From positions 1 to 64,000 of the forward strand of contig CAZCGE010000079.1 of the NCBI GenBank assembly GCA_964498125.1: a stretch of 64,000 nt of DNA, given 5' to 3'. The position numbers and the translations under genes were made by a program. The DNA comes from CAMDBL01 sp964498125. Lineage in GTDB: Bacteria > Pseudomonadota > Alphaproteobacteria > Rhizobiales > Hyphomicrobiaceae. Within the stretch, counting starts at the first letter, position 1. Every line of letters starts with the position of its first letter. The notes beneath the pieces are model-generated. The model made no database searches, was not told where the DNA came from, and was given only the letters and a program-made list of their open reading frames with translations. Shown here in pieces: positions 24,426 to 33,551 of this stretch.

Positions 24426-25439
24426 CTACCAACCCTTGAACGGCGTTTCATCCACAGGGGATTTCGGCGACTGGCGCGAGACATAGGCCGCCAGGTTGTC
24501 GACCACGAGTTGCCCCATGTGATCCCGCGTCAGCACCGACGCCGAACCGATGTGCGGCAGCAGCACCGCGTTCTCCAGCGCCATGAACTCCGGGTTGATG
24601 TTCGGCTCGCCGACATAGACATCCAGCCCCGCGGACAGGATCGTCTTGTTTTTCAGTGCGCTGATCAGGGCTGCCTCGTCAACGATGGTGCCGCGGGCGA
24701 CATTGATGAGGATGCCGCGCGGTCCCAAGGCTTCGAGCACGGCGCCATTGATCAGGTTGCGCGTCGAAGCCCCGCCGGGAATGACCGCGATCAGGGTATC
24801 GACGTCGCGCGCCATGGCGACCAGATCATTGTAGAAGCGAAACGGGACATCGGCCTGCGCGCGCCGGCCGAAATAGCTGATCGGCAGCCCGAATGCCTCG
24901 CAGCGCTTGGCGATGGCCCTGCCGATGCGTCCAAGGCCCAAGATGCCGACCTTGCGATCGCGCAGGCTGGCGGGGCTGAGGCGGAAATCGCCTTCCTTGG
25001 GCCAGCGCCCAGCCCGCAAATAGGCTTCCGATTGTGACATCTCGCGGACGGTCATCAGCAACAGACCCAGCGCGGTGTCGGCCACTTCCTCGGTCAGCAC
25101 ATCGGGCGTATTGGTGACGATGATGCCGCGCTTGGCCGCCGCCACGGTATCGATGGAGTCGTAGCCGACCCCGAAATTGCCGATGACGCGCAGCTTCGGA
25201 AACCGCGCCATGAAGGCGTCGTCGGTCTTGACGCCGGTGTGGCCACCGGTGCACAGCGCCTCGACGTTGGGTCCGATCCGTGCCAGCAGCTCCTCGCGAT
25301 CGCTCGGCGGTTGACCCGAAACCACGCTGCGCCCAATCGCTGGCAGCCGATGAGTCTCGAAAATGCGTGCGAGCCCGTCGCTGATCAGTGGCATCATCGG
25401 ACCGGTCTCGAGCAGGACGGGCTTGGCCATGGTGTTCAT
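24426..25439 (-). CDS. D-isomer 2-hydroxyacid dehydrogenase (glyoxylate/hydroxypyruvate reductase type)
   Basis: A 337-residue NAD(P)-dependent enzyme. The Rossmann motif GLGRIG (about residues 172-177) follows KVGIL; the catalytic Arg lies in NVARGTIVDEAAL, the Glu in VYVGEPNI, and the His in LLPHIGSAS near residue 296. Substrate-binding segments VIGNFGVGYDSID and NTPDVLTEEVADTALGLLL are typical of the GhrB-like group that reduces glyoxylate or hydroxypyruvate. Divergent from the oxidoreductase gene at 25543. Confidence 0.9.
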   Translation of the reverse strand: MNTMAKPVLLETGPMMPLISDGLARIFETHRLPAIGRSVVSGQPPSDREELLARIGPNVEALCTGGHTGVKTDDAFMARFPKLRVIGNFGVGYDSIDTVAAAKRGIIVTNTPDVLTEEVADTALGLLLMTVREMSQSEAYLRAGRWPKEGDFRLSPASLRDRKVGILGLGRIGRAIAKRCEAFGLPISYFGRRAQADVPFRFYNDLVAMARDVDTLIAVIPGGASTRNLINGAVLEALGPRGILINVARGTIVDEAALISALKNKTILSAGLDVYVGEPNINPEFMALENAVLLPHIGSASVLTRDHMGQLVVDNLAAYVSRQSPKSPVDETPFKGW

Positions 25440-25542
25440 TCCATTTTCCTCGGGTGTGCGCCTCCTAGCACCTGCGGCGGCGGCTCACAACATGCAGGCT
25501 GCCCGGCTCGCAACGAGAGGGTCGCCGGGAAGGTCGACTTGA

Positions 25543-27174
25543 ATGAAGATGGCCATGAGGCAACAACACGACGTCCTCATCATCGGCGGCGGCCACAACG
25601 GACTCGTCTGCGCGGCCTATCTTGCCAAGGCGGGGCTCGATGTCGTCGTGCTCGAAAAGAACGCGGTGGTCGGTGGCGCCGCCCTGACCGAGGAATTCCA
25701 TCCCGGTTTTCGCAACTCGGTGGCGGCCTACACCGTCAGCTTGCTCAACCCGCGCGTGATCGCCGACCTCGAGCTGGCCCGGCACGGCCTCAGGATCGTC
25801 GAGCGGCCAGCGGCCAATTTCTGGCCCGTCGACGAGCAGCGCTATCTGTTGATGCCGTATGGCCAGGCCAACCGCCAGCGCGCTGTCGCGGCGTTCTCGA
25901 CGCGTGATGCGGCGCGGCTGCCGGAATACGATGCGGCGCTCGAGCGGGCGGCGGCGGTGCTGCGCGATCTGGCTCCGCGGACGCCACCCAATGCCGGTGG
26001 TGGGCTGATTGAAGTCATCCGCAACGCCGGCCTCGCGCGGCGGCTCTGGAGCCTCGATCTCGACGATCAGCGGATGCTCGTCGATCTCTTTACAAAGAGC
26101 GTCGGCGATTTCCTCGACGGCTGGTTCGAGAGCGATGTGCTGAAGGGGGCTCTCGCCTTCGACGGCATCGTCGGTGCCTATGCTTCACCCTATACGCCGG
26201 GCACGGCTTATGTGCTGCTGCATCATTGCTTCGGCGAGGTCAACGGCAAGATGGGCGTCTGGGGCCATGCCATCGGCGGCATGGGCGCCATCAGCGCGGC
26301 AATGGCGCGTGCGGCGGCAGCCGCCGGCGCCACCATCCGAACTGGGGCGGACGTTGCGCGCGTGCTGGTCGAGGGCGGCCGGGCGGTGGGCGCGGTGCTG
26401 CGATCGGGGGACGAGATCCGCGCCGTGCGGGTGGCCGCCAATGTCGGACCGAAACTGCTGTTTCGCGATTTGTTGGCCGAAACCGACAGCACTCCCGAGG
26501 TGCGCCGTCGCTTCCTGGGAATGAAAACAGGGTCGGGCACGTTCCGCATGAACGTCGCCTTGAGCGAGCTGCCGGATTTCGTGTGCCGGCCAGGCAAGGT
26601 GGCGCAGGACCACCACGGCTCGGGAATCGTTATCGGCCCGACGCTGGCCTATCTGGAGCACGCCTATCTCGATGCGCGCCAACACGGATGGTCGCGGAGG
26701 CCGGTGGTCGAGATGTTGATCCCCTCGACGCTCGACGACAGCCTGGCGCCGCAAGGCGCCCATGTCGCCAGCCTGTTCGTTCAGCACGTCGCGCCGCATT
26801 TGCCAGGAGGCCGCAGCTGGGCCGACGCGACGGAGAAAGAGGCGTTTGCCGATCTGGTGATTCGCACCGTGGACCAGCACGCGCCCAATTTCGCGGCCAG
26901 CGTCCTGGCACGCCAGACATTGTCGCCGCTCGATCTGGAATCGCGCTTCGGCATGATCGACGGCGATATCTTCCACGGCCAGCTGTCGCTCGATCAGCTG
27001 TTCTCGCTGCGTCCCGTGCTGGGGCACGCCGACTATCGCATGCCGGTGCCGGGGCTGTATCTGTGCGGCGCGGGCGCCCACCCTGGCGGCGGCGTCACCG
27101 GTCTGCCGGGACGCAACGCCGCGCGCGAAATCCTGCGCGACGTCCGCGCGAGCCAGAGGCGGCCTGGCGGTTGA
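25543..27174 (+). CDS. FAD-dependent oxidoreductase, phytoene desaturase/PYROXD2-like
   Basis: A 543-residue protein. The dinucleotide-binding motif VLIIGGGHNGLVCAAYLAKAG occupies about residues 11-31, with EKNAVVGGAALTEE behind it, and the closing FAD motif GLYLCGAGAHPGGGVTGLPGRNAAREIL near the C-terminus. Relatives (COG1233) include human PYROXD2 and carotenoid desaturases; substrates of this bacterial branch are unknown. No carotenoid genes are nearby. A second, diverged member lies at 54801-56390, and its 3' terminal sequence is also echoed at 28422-28480. Confidence 0.85.
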   Translation: MKMAMRQQHDVLIIGGGHNGLVCAAYLAKAGLDVVVLEKNAVVGGAALTEEFHPGFRNSVAAYTVSLLNPRVIADLELARHGLRIVERPAANFWPVDEQRYLLMPYGQANRQRAVAAFSTRDAARLPEYDAALERAAAVLRDLAPRTPPNAGGGLIEVIRNAGLARRLWSLDLDDQRMLVDLFTKSVGDFLDGWFESDVLKGALAFDGIVGAYASPYTPGTAYVLLHHCFGEVNGKMGVWGHAIGGMGAISAAMARAAAAAGATIRTGADVARVLVEGGRAVGAVLRSGDEIRAVRVAANVGPKLLFRDLLAETDSTPEVRRRFLGMKTGSGTFRMNVALSELPDFVCRPGKVAQDHHGSGIVIGPTLAYLEHAYLDARQHGWSRRPVVEMLIPSTLDDSLAPQGAHVASLFVQHVAPHLPGGRSWADATEKEAFADLVIRTVDQHAPNFAASVLARQTLSPLDLESRFGMIDGDIFHGQLSLDQLFSLRPVLGHADYRMPVPGLYLCGAGAHPGGGVTGLPGRNAAREILRDVRASQRRPGG

Positions 27175-27204
27175 GCAGAGTTGCGGGGCCGTGCGACCGT
27201 GACC

Positions 27205-27888
27205 TCACTTTCTCGTCTTGCCTCCGCTGAATATCGCAGCCAACAGCGCGGCCTCGTCAGTCCCGGCGGGAAGCCGGCCAAGCAGCGGTTTCAGGCGCCC
27301 GTCGAGCAGCAACATGGCGAGGCCGTGAACCAGCGACCAAGCGGCGGCGATCTGGGCGGCGTGCGATAGCGTCAAGCTCTCGTCTACTCCCTCAGCTCGG
27401 ATCCCACTCACCATGCCGGACAACACCGCGAATGCCGCTCCTCCCGCCTCGCGCAATGCCGGGCGCGTGAAGTCGAGGCGCTCGCCGCGGAACATCAACA
27501 AGAACAGGCTTGGGTTGGCGCAAGCGAAGTCGACATAGGCACGCCCAATTGCCGCCATGCGCGCGCCGGTCTCGCCTTCGTTTTGGGCTTTTGCCAGCAT
27601 TGCCGCGCCAAGTCTTTCAAAGCCGACAGCCGCCAGATCGCTCAACAAACCCGCCAGGTCGCCGAAGTGATTTTTCGGTGCCGCGTGCGATACGCCGGCG
27701 AGACGGGCGGCAGCGCGCAACGTCAGTCCTTGGATGCCTTCCCGCTCGAGGAGGTGTTCCGCCGCCTGCAATAGTGCCTTGCGCAGCGATCCATGATGAT
27801 AGGGCGCCGCAGCCTCGGGCCACCGCTGTTTCTGCTCAGGGTCCACCCTTGTTTGCGCCCCGCGCCGTGCCGTCCGCCTCGCTGCCAT
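27205..27888 (-). CDS. TetR/AcrR-family repressor
   Basis: A 227-residue regulator. The N-terminal helix-turn-helix is LRKALLQAAEHLLEREGIQGLTLRAAARLAGVSHAAPKNHFGDLAGLLSDLA; the C-terminal ligand domain with segments such as SLFLLMFRGERLDF resembles the TetR_C_33 / WHG-domain group. I prefer the ATG at 27888 (MAARRT) because GGAGG stands five bases before it; an ATG at 27900 is also in frame. It is divergent from the DUF2306 gene, with two palindromes between them, so it probably represses that gene and itself. Confidence 0.85.
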   Translation of the reverse strand: MAARRTARRGAQTRVDPEQKQRWPEAAAPYHHGSLRKALLQAAEHLLEREGIQGLTLRAAARLAGVSHAAPKNHFGDLAGLLSDLAAVGFERLGAAMLAKAQNEGETGARMAAIGRAYVDFACANPSLFLLMFRGERLDFTRPALREAGGAAFAVLSGMVSGIRAEGVDESLTLSHAAQIAAAWSLVHGLAMLLLDGRLKPLLGRLPAGTDEAALLAAIFSGGKTRK

Positions 27889-27920
27889 CACGTCCTCCAT
27901 GTTGACGATGTAAATTTATG

Positions 27921-27969
27921 TTGACATCGTCAATACGATTTTGTATTCATATATTGACGTTGTCAATAT
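27921..27969. promoter_or_regulatory. Two palindromic operators, TTGAC-N3-GTCAA
   Basis: TTGACATCGTCAA (27921-27933) and ATATTGACGTTGTCAATAT (27951-27969, perfect 8-bp arms) lie between the divergent TetR and DUF2306 genes. Their centres are 33 bp apart, about three helical turns, and an extra half-site TTGAC lies at 27902. This is the usual position and form of TetR-family operators. Confidence 0.75.
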
Positions 27970-28015
27970 AACCTGAAATCGCAATCTGACAATCGCTCTT
28001 GTCGAAGGAGGCATC

Positions 28016-28414
28016 ATGTCCCTCGCCCCCCTGCTATCCGCATCACCAGCCATCCAGATTCACGCCTTCGCGGCGATGGCGGCCTTCGTATTGGGGATCG
28101 TGCAGTTCACGGCGCCGAAGGGCACGCTGCCGCATCGGACCGTCGGCTGGATCTGGGTCGGGCTGATGACGCTGGTCAGCATCAGCGCTTTTTTCATCCA
28201 CGAGATCAGACTCTGGGGACCGTGGAGCCCCATTCACCTGCTGGCGATATGGACGCTCATCTTGCTGCCACTCGCCGTCCGACTCGCGCGTCGCCATGCC
28301 GTGGAGCATCACCGCCGCGCCATGATCTCCATCTTCCTCGGCGCGCTGGTGATCGCCGGCGGTTTCACGCTCCTGCCAGGGCGCATCATGCATGCCGTGA
28401 CGATCGGGCGGTAA
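28016..28414 (+). CDS. DUF2306 membrane protein
   Basis: A 132-residue protein with four hydrophobic segments: IQIHAFAAMAAFVLGIVQF, VGWIWVGLMTLVSISAFFI, PIHLLAIWTLILLPLAVRL and MISIFLGALVIAGGFTLL. Conserved His positions (IHAF, LPHRTVGW, HLLAIW, EHHRR) match DUF2306/COG5395 proteins. Good ribosome binding site GAAGGAGG. Probably controlled by the divergent TetR repressor; function unknown. Confidence 0.8.
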   Translation: MSLAPLLSASPAIQIHAFAAMAAFVLGIVQFTAPKGTLPHRTVGWIWVGLMTLVSISAFFIHEIRLWGPWSPIHLLAIWTLILLPLAVRLARRHAVEHHRRAMISIFLGALVIAGGFTLLPGRIMHAVTIGR

Positions 28415-28421
28415 CGGAGCA

Positions 28422-28480
28422 TCTGCCTGGCCGCAACGCCGCGCGCGATCCTGCGCGACGTCAGCGCGAGCCGCGGCTGG
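28422..28480 (+). repeat. Short duplicated copy of the 3' end of the 25543-27174 gene
   Basis: About 60 bases here match 27101-27166 (the end of the oxidoreductase gene, encoding GLPGRNAAREILRDVRAS) with a few small gaps and substitutions; the stretch CGCAACGCCGCGCGCGA is identical. The copy lies right after the DUF2306 gene and has no ORF upstream, so it is a remnant of a lost or rearranged paralogue. Confidence 0.7.
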
Positions 28481-28481
28481 A

Positions 28482-29363
28482 TCAGTATTTCATAATGGGG
28501 GGCGACGTCTGCGGCACGCCAATGGCCGGCTCGGCATCAGCCTGCAGGATGCCGGAGATGATGGCCCGCGCCGCGTATTCCGCCATGCAGCGATAGCCCA
28601 GATCATTGAGGTGGAACAGATCCGCGGCGAGATAGGTGTTATTCCCATTCTGCTTGGCGAGGTCCGCCATCGCCTTGAAGCGATCGACCACCACCACACG
28701 CTCCTCGCGCGCCACGTCGCCGATCACCTTGACGATCTTGTTGTAATGCTCGTCCGTCGCCAGCCGATCGACGTACTGCGGATTGATCAGCACGACGTCG
28801 ATACGGTTCTTGGCGAGCCACTGCAGTGTCGTGCGCAGGCAATTGGCGAATTGCTCCTCGCTGATGTGCGCCGTGGCGTCGTTTGTGCCAAGCTGCCAAA
28901 CCACCAGATCAGGCTTCTTGTCGCCAACCTCCAGCTTGATGCGGCTGGCCGTGCCTTCCGCGACTTCGCCCGACATGCCACGCGGAATTATGTCGATGTC
29001 GAAGCCCTTGAGGAAGCCCTCGAGATCATGCTCGAGCCGCACGGTATAGCCGGCGAACGGTGAGGAGGCGCCAACGCCGACCGTCGATGACGAGCCGATC
29101 GCCAGAACTTTGATGGGACGAGTTTCGCGCAGCGCGCGGCGCATGGAGCGCAAGGCGGCGCGGCCTTCGAAGGCCGGCAACTTGACGCTACAGTCGCGCG
29201 ACAGCTGATTTGGCACATGGCTGAGAGAGGCGACCTGGAAGCCAGGCTCGGCGATGCGCAACGGCTGCTCGACAGTCTGCGCCAAACACGGCGCTGCCAA
29301 TCCCGCGGCGATCATGCTTGCCGCCAAGATACGGACCCGTAGCCCCACCAACCTACAACCCAT
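28482..29363 (-). CDS. Exported SGNH/GDSL-family hydrolase
   Basis: A 293-residue protein starting MGCRLVGLRVRILAASMIAAGLAAPCLAQ, a signal peptide; GAGG lies upstream, so I use this start rather than 29408. SGNH blocks are present: block I IKVLAIGSSSTVGVGAS (nucleophile Ser), block II Gly in RGMSGEVAEG, block III VVWQLGTND, and block V DLFHLNDLG with catalytic Asp and His. These enzymes are lipases or acyl esterases acting on lipids or acylated polysaccharides; location periplasm. Confidence 0.85.
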   Translation of the reverse strand: MGCRLVGLRVRILAASMIAAGLAAPCLAQTVEQPLRIAEPGFQVASLSHVPNQLSRDCSVKLPAFEGRAALRSMRRALRETRPIKVLAIGSSSTVGVGASSPFAGYTVRLEHDLEGFLKGFDIDIIPRGMSGEVAEGTASRIKLEVGDKKPDLVVWQLGTNDATAHISEEQFANCLRTTLQWLAKNRIDVVLINPQYVDRLATDEHYNKIVKVIGDVAREERVVVVDRFKAMADLAKQNGNNTYLAADLFHLNDLGYRCMAEYAARAIISGILQADAEPAIGVPQTSPPIMKY

Positions 29364-29675
29364 GTCGCCAACCTCATGAGACCGCCATCGTACTGTACGA
29401 CGCGACACATCACTGAGGTAGCCAATATGGACAAAAAACGGGCGATGTGCTCAACAAAAATACAACATTCGCCAGAAATCGCGTCACCTGTGGATACATG
29501 TTGGCGCGCATGCATGGCGTGCCACATGGTCGGGGAGGCCGCGCCCTGCAATAATTTGTGATAGACTGGTCGTCGAGCCATGGATTGGCCGCTCGCCAAA
29601 CCGCCGCTTTCGTGGCTATCAGTGTGTTTCAGTCTCACCATCCGGGCCATGGCCCAATTTTCCGCAAGAGGTGGC
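29364..29675. other. Intergenic region between divergent genes
   Basis: It separates the SGNH hydrolase and the TPR gene. It should hold both promoters; no clear boxes found. An in-frame upstream extension of the TPR gene to 29580 lacks a ribosome binding site. Confidence 0.35.
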
Positions 29676-31508
29676 ATGCGCCAGCGCCGCACCGTCCTGA
29701 CATTTGCCTTGCGACTAGCCGTTGCCGCTAGTTGCCTTTCCTTGCTGACCGGTGCTGCCAACGAAGCAGAGCCGCCATCGGCTGCCGAGTCCGCGCGTGG
29801 GCCAAACTTGGCCGGCAGCTACCTTGCAGGCCGGTTCGCCAGGAGCCAACACGAGACAGCAAGGGCCGCTGAGTTCTACGGCGCAGCGATGGCCAGCGAT
29901 CCGGACAGCAATGTCTTGATCGAGCAGACGTTCCTGATGCTGGCCTCCGAGGGCAATTGGGCGCGCGCGGTGCCGTTGGCTGAGCAGGTCGGGCAGCGCA
30001 TGCCATCGCATCGCATGGCGCGCACGCTGCTCGGCGTGGTCGCCTTCAATGCCGGCCAGTGGGACAAGGCGGAGGAGCATCTCAAGGCGGCTGGAACCGG
30101 GCCAATAGGCGAGTTGACGCTGGCCTTGACGAGCGCCTGGGTCAAGCTGGGCCGGCAGAACGCAGATGCCGCCCTTGCGGTTCTCGATGCGCCAAAGCAG
30201 CCGGATTGGGCGCAATATTATTTGCGCTACCACCGCGCGCTCATCGCCGACGTCTCGGGGCGCCGCGCGGAAGCCCGCGCGGCCTACGAGCGGCTCTTCA
30301 AGCAGGATCCGCGCACAGTGCGCACCATGCTGGCCTATGCGCAGCATGCGGCAAACTCCAGCGATCACAAACTGGCCCGCGCCATCGTCAAGGAGCACCT
30401 GGAGCGAGGGACCGGCGACGGCCACCCGCTGGCGCGTAACCTGCGCGACGAGCTGCAGACGGGCGATGTGGCCAAGCCCTTGCTGGTTGCCACCCCCAAT
30501 CAGGGCCTGGCGGAAGTCTTTTACGGCCTCGGCGAGGCGCTCACCAACGAAGGTGAAAGCGGCGTCGCCATTGGTATCCTCTACATCCAGCTCGCGCTGT
30601 ATCTGGAACCACAGTTTCCGTTCGCGCTGGCCTCGCTCGCCAATGCCCACGAAGCCACCAAACGCCATGCGTCGGCCATCGCCATCTACGACCTCATCCC
30701 GAAGGGCTCGCAATTGGAGTCCAGCATCGAGATCCGCAAGGCCTTCAATCTCAATTCGTTGGAGCGCGTCGACGAGGCGAAGGGCGTGCTCGAAAAGCTG
30801 GCCCTGGCCGATCCCGCCGACATCAGGCCGCTCGACGCCTTGGGCAGCATCATGCGCGCCCGCAAGCGCTATGACGAGGCCGTCGAGTACTACACGCGCG
30901 CCATCGCGCTGATCCCGAAGCCGGAAAAGCGGCACTGGACGTACTACTACTCGCGCGGCACGTCCTACGAACGCATCAAAAAGTGGCCGCAAGCCGAAGT
31001 CGACCTGCAGAAAGCCATGCAGCTCTTTCCAGACCAGCCGCTCGTGCTGAACTATCTCGGCTATTCCTGGATCGACCAGAACCGCAACCTGAAACAGGGC
31101 ATGACCCTGATCGAGAAGGCGGTTTCACTGAAGCCGGACGATGGCTACATCGTCGACAGCCTCGGCTGGGCGCACTATCGGATTGGCAACTTCAAGGACG
31201 CCGTGCGCTATCTCGAACGCGCTGTCGAGCTGCGGCCCGAGGATCCCGTGCTCAACGATCATCTGGGAGACGCGCTGTGGCGCGTCGGCCGCGAGCGCGA
31301 GGCTCGCTTCCAGTGGGAGCAATCGCTGACCTTGAAGCCGGAGCCTGATGACGCGGAGAAAACGCGCAAGAAGCTGTCGAATGGTCTGACCTCGACGAAG
31401 TCGGAGGCCAAGCCTGCCAAGAAGGTCAAGACGGCTGTGCGGACCACGTCCAAGAAACAGGCGCAGTCTCAGGCCGCGCCACCGGCCAAGTCCAACGTCG
31501 ATCAGTGA
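29676..31508 (+). CDS. Exported tetratricopeptide-repeat protein
   Basis: A 610-residue protein. Start ATG at 29676 has AAGAGG seven bases before it and opens a signal peptide MRQRRTVLTFALRLAVAASCLSLLTGA. The body is helical repeats: N-terminal degenerate ones (ARAAEFYGAAMASDPDSNVLIEQ) and clear TPRs near the C-terminus (YDEAVEYYTRAIALIPKP, GYIVDSLGWAHYRIGNFKDAVRYLERAVELRPEDP). The tail is Lys/Ala-rich. Homologues in alphaproteobacteria sit just before ispE, as here. Such proteins scaffold envelope assemblies; the partner is not known. Confidence 0.85.
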   Translation: MRQRRTVLTFALRLAVAASCLSLLTGAANEAEPPSAAESARGPNLAGSYLAGRFARSQHETARAAEFYGAAMASDPDSNVLIEQTFLMLASEGNWARAVPLAEQVGQRMPSHRMARTLLGVVAFNAGQWDKAEEHLKAAGTGPIGELTLALTSAWVKLGRQNADAALAVLDAPKQPDWAQYYLRYHRALIADVSGRRAEARAAYERLFKQDPRTVRTMLAYAQHAANSSDHKLARAIVKEHLERGTGDGHPLARNLRDELQTGDVAKPLLVATPNQGLAEVFYGLGEALTNEGESGVAIGILYIQLALYLEPQFPFALASLANAHEATKRHASAIAIYDLIPKGSQLESSIEIRKAFNLNSLERVDEAKGVLEKLALADPADIRPLDALGSIMRARKRYDEAVEYYTRAIALIPKPEKRHWTYYYSRGTSYERIKKWPQAEVDLQKAMQLFPDQPLVLNYLGYSWIDQNRNLKQGMTLIEKAVSLKPDDGYIVDSLGWAHYRIGNFKDAVRYLERAVELRPEDPVLNDHLGDALWRVGREREARFQWEQSLTLKPEPDDAEKTRKKLSNGLTSTKSEAKPAKKVKTAVRTTSKKQAQSQAAPPAKSNVDQ

Positions 31509-31614
31509 GCCTATGCACGGCTTTCCCGCCGTTCTCGGCGTGACCCTCGGGCCATTGTCCTGACCACCCGCAACATGACACACTGGGTCAGCGCGACTGG
31601 ATTTTCGTGACAAT

Positions 31615-32484
31615 ATGCCGACCCTGATAGAGCCAGCCCCTGCCAAGGTGAACCTGACCCTTCGGGTTCTGGGCCGGCGCACGGACGGCATGCACGAGGT
31701 CGAAAGCCTTGTGGCATTTGCCCGCGATGTCTGTGATCGCATCGAGCTGCAGCCTTCTGCCGCTGGCGGCTTGCACGTCAGCGGACCGTTCGCCGATGCC
31801 ATCGTTGGCGCCAATATCCTCGACAGCGCAGTCGATGCCTTGCAGCGCAATGGGCTGGCACTAGGTGCCATCTCGCTCGTAAAGAACCTGCCGGTGGCCG
31901 CGGGCATTGGCGGCGGCTCCGCCGATGCCGCGGCGCTGTTGCGTGCGGCACGCAAGGCCTACGTGCATGTCCCTCGTGCCATTCCCTGGGCCAAAATTGC
32001 CGCGGCGCTCGGGACCGACGTTCCTATCTGCGTCGCATCGACACCCGCGCTCGTATCGGGAACGGGCCAACGGATCGCCACCATCGCCCGCTTCCCGCCG
32101 CTGCATGCCGTGCTGGTCAACCCCATGGCGGCCGTGCCCACCGACAAGACGGCGCGCGTCTTTCGTGCCCTGGGCTTGCAAGCTGTGCTGGTCCCCGCCG
32201 CGGACACGCCTTTGCCGCCGACGTTCCGCGATGCTGTGGATGTGATGGCGCACGTTGCCAGCCAGCGCAATGACCTGACGGAGGCCGCGCGCACGGTGGT
32301 GCCCGAGATCGGCAACGTGCTGGAGGCACTGGCCGCATTGCCTGACTGTCGGGTCTGCCGCCTCTCCGGCGCCGGCGCCACGTGTTTTGGCCTGTTCGAC
32401 ACCGCCACTGAGGCGGACGCCGCGGCCGCGGCACTCATGGGCCTGCACCCCTCCTGGTGGGTGCGGCCGACGCTGCTGAGCTGA
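31615..32484 (+). CDS. ispE: 4-diphosphocytidyl-2-C-methyl-D-erythritol kinase
   Basis: A 289-residue GHMP kinase of the non-mevalonate isoprenoid pathway. APAKVNLTLRVLGRRTDGMHEVESLV is the N-terminal substrate motif; the ATP-binding glycine-rich loop is LPVAAGIGGGSADAAALLRA; the C-terminal motif CRLSGAGATCFGLF is present. Length normal for the family. It phosphorylates CDP-methylerythritol. About 100 bp after the TPR gene, likely cotranscribed. Confidence 0.95.
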   Translation: MPTLIEPAPAKVNLTLRVLGRRTDGMHEVESLVAFARDVCDRIELQPSAAGGLHVSGPFADAIVGANILDSAVDALQRNGLALGAISLVKNLPVAAGIGGGSADAAALLRAARKAYVHVPRAIPWAKIAAALGTDVPICVASTPALVSGTGQRIATIARFPPLHAVLVNPMAAVPTDKTARVFRALGLQAVLVPAADTPLPPTFRDAVDVMAHVASQRNDLTEAARTVVPEIGNVLEALAALPDCRVCRLSGAGATCFGLFDTATEADAAAAALMGLHPSWWVRPTLLS

Positions 32485-32509
32485 TAGGAGCCCACGCGCC
32501 GACGCGGCC

Positions 32510-33382
32510 TCAGGGGCTCAGCGCTTGCATGGCTGCAATCGGAACGGCACGTCCGTCCGCAAACAAGCGGCCCAGCACATCCGCGTCGAGCCGGCCGCCC
32601 TCGACATGCACGCCGCTGGCGATGAATACCGAGCGAATGCCGGCGTTGGCGGCGCCGGCGATGTCGGTCCTCAAACCATCGCCGATGGCCAGGACGGCCT
32701 CGCGCGGCACCTTGTGTCCGGCGATCCTGCTGATCGCCTCGAATGCCATGTCATAGATCGGCATATGCGGCTTGCCGGCATAGACCACCTCGCCGCCAAT
32801 CGCTTCGTAGAGCTGTGCGATGGCGCCGGCGCAATAGACCAGTTGATTGCCACGCTCCACTGTCAGGTCCGGATTGGCACAGATCATGGGTACGCGCCGC
32901 TTGACGAGTTTGCCGAGCATGGGCCGATAATCTTCCGCAGTCTCGCGCGTGTCGTCGAACAGCCCGGTGCAGACGACGATTTCGGCCGCATCGACCTCGA
33001 CAAATCGTAGGGGCAGGTCATCGAAGATCGGCTTGTCGCGCTCGGGACCAAGGTGATGCAGCGGCCGGCCCGGTTCCGCGGCCAGCATCACCCGGCAGAC
33101 GTCACCGGAGGAAATCACGGCATCATAGGCTTCGCGCGGTACGCCGATGCGATCGATCTGGGCGATCACGCTGTGGGCTGGGCGCGGCGCATTCGAGACC
33201 AAGAGAACGATGCCGCCGCGCCGGCGAAATTGGCACGTCGCCTCGATGGCGGGCAGGAAGGGAGCGACCCCATTGTGCATGACGCCCCAGATATCAACCA
33301 GCCACGCCCGCGAGTCGCCGGCGACGGCGGCGATGGAGGTGATGATGGGGATTTCAGGGCGGGTTGCAGATGGCGCGCTCAT
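32510..33382 (-). CDS. HAD-superfamily class IIA hydrolase (TIGR01459 type)
   Basis: A 290-residue protein. The first HAD motif reads WLVDIWGVMHNG, the form typical of this alphaproteobacterial subfamily, in which Trp stands where the second Asp usually is. Motif II appears in LLVSNAPRP, and motif IV in LAIGDGLRTDIAGAANAG. Substrate probably a small phosphorylated metabolite; the real substrate is unknown. Convergent with ispE (25 bp apart). Confidence 0.9.
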   Translation of the reverse strand: MSAPSATRPEIPIITSIAAVAGDSRAWLVDIWGVMHNGVAPFLPAIEATCQFRRRGGIVLLVSNAPRPAHSVIAQIDRIGVPREAYDAVISSGDVCRVMLAAEPGRPLHHLGPERDKPIFDDLPLRFVEVDAAEIVVCTGLFDDTRETAEDYRPMLGKLVKRRVPMICANPDLTVERGNQLVYCAGAIAQLYEAIGGEVVYAGKPHMPIYDMAFEAISRIAGHKVPREAVLAIGDGLRTDIAGAANAGIRSVFIASGVHVEGGRLDADVLGRLFADGRAVPIAAMQALSP

Positions 33383-33551
33383 CGTCCCTGCCTAGCGGCA
33401 AGCACGCTGTCCATCAAGCCCCGTTGTGTACTGCAGCGTGCAGGGCGTGAAATAGAGCAGCCTATCGCACCAGGATGCCGCCGGCGGGGGTCACTGGTGA
33501 TGCCAATCCCAACTCGGGCGCGCGCATCCACTGGACTGCCGACCCCGCCCG

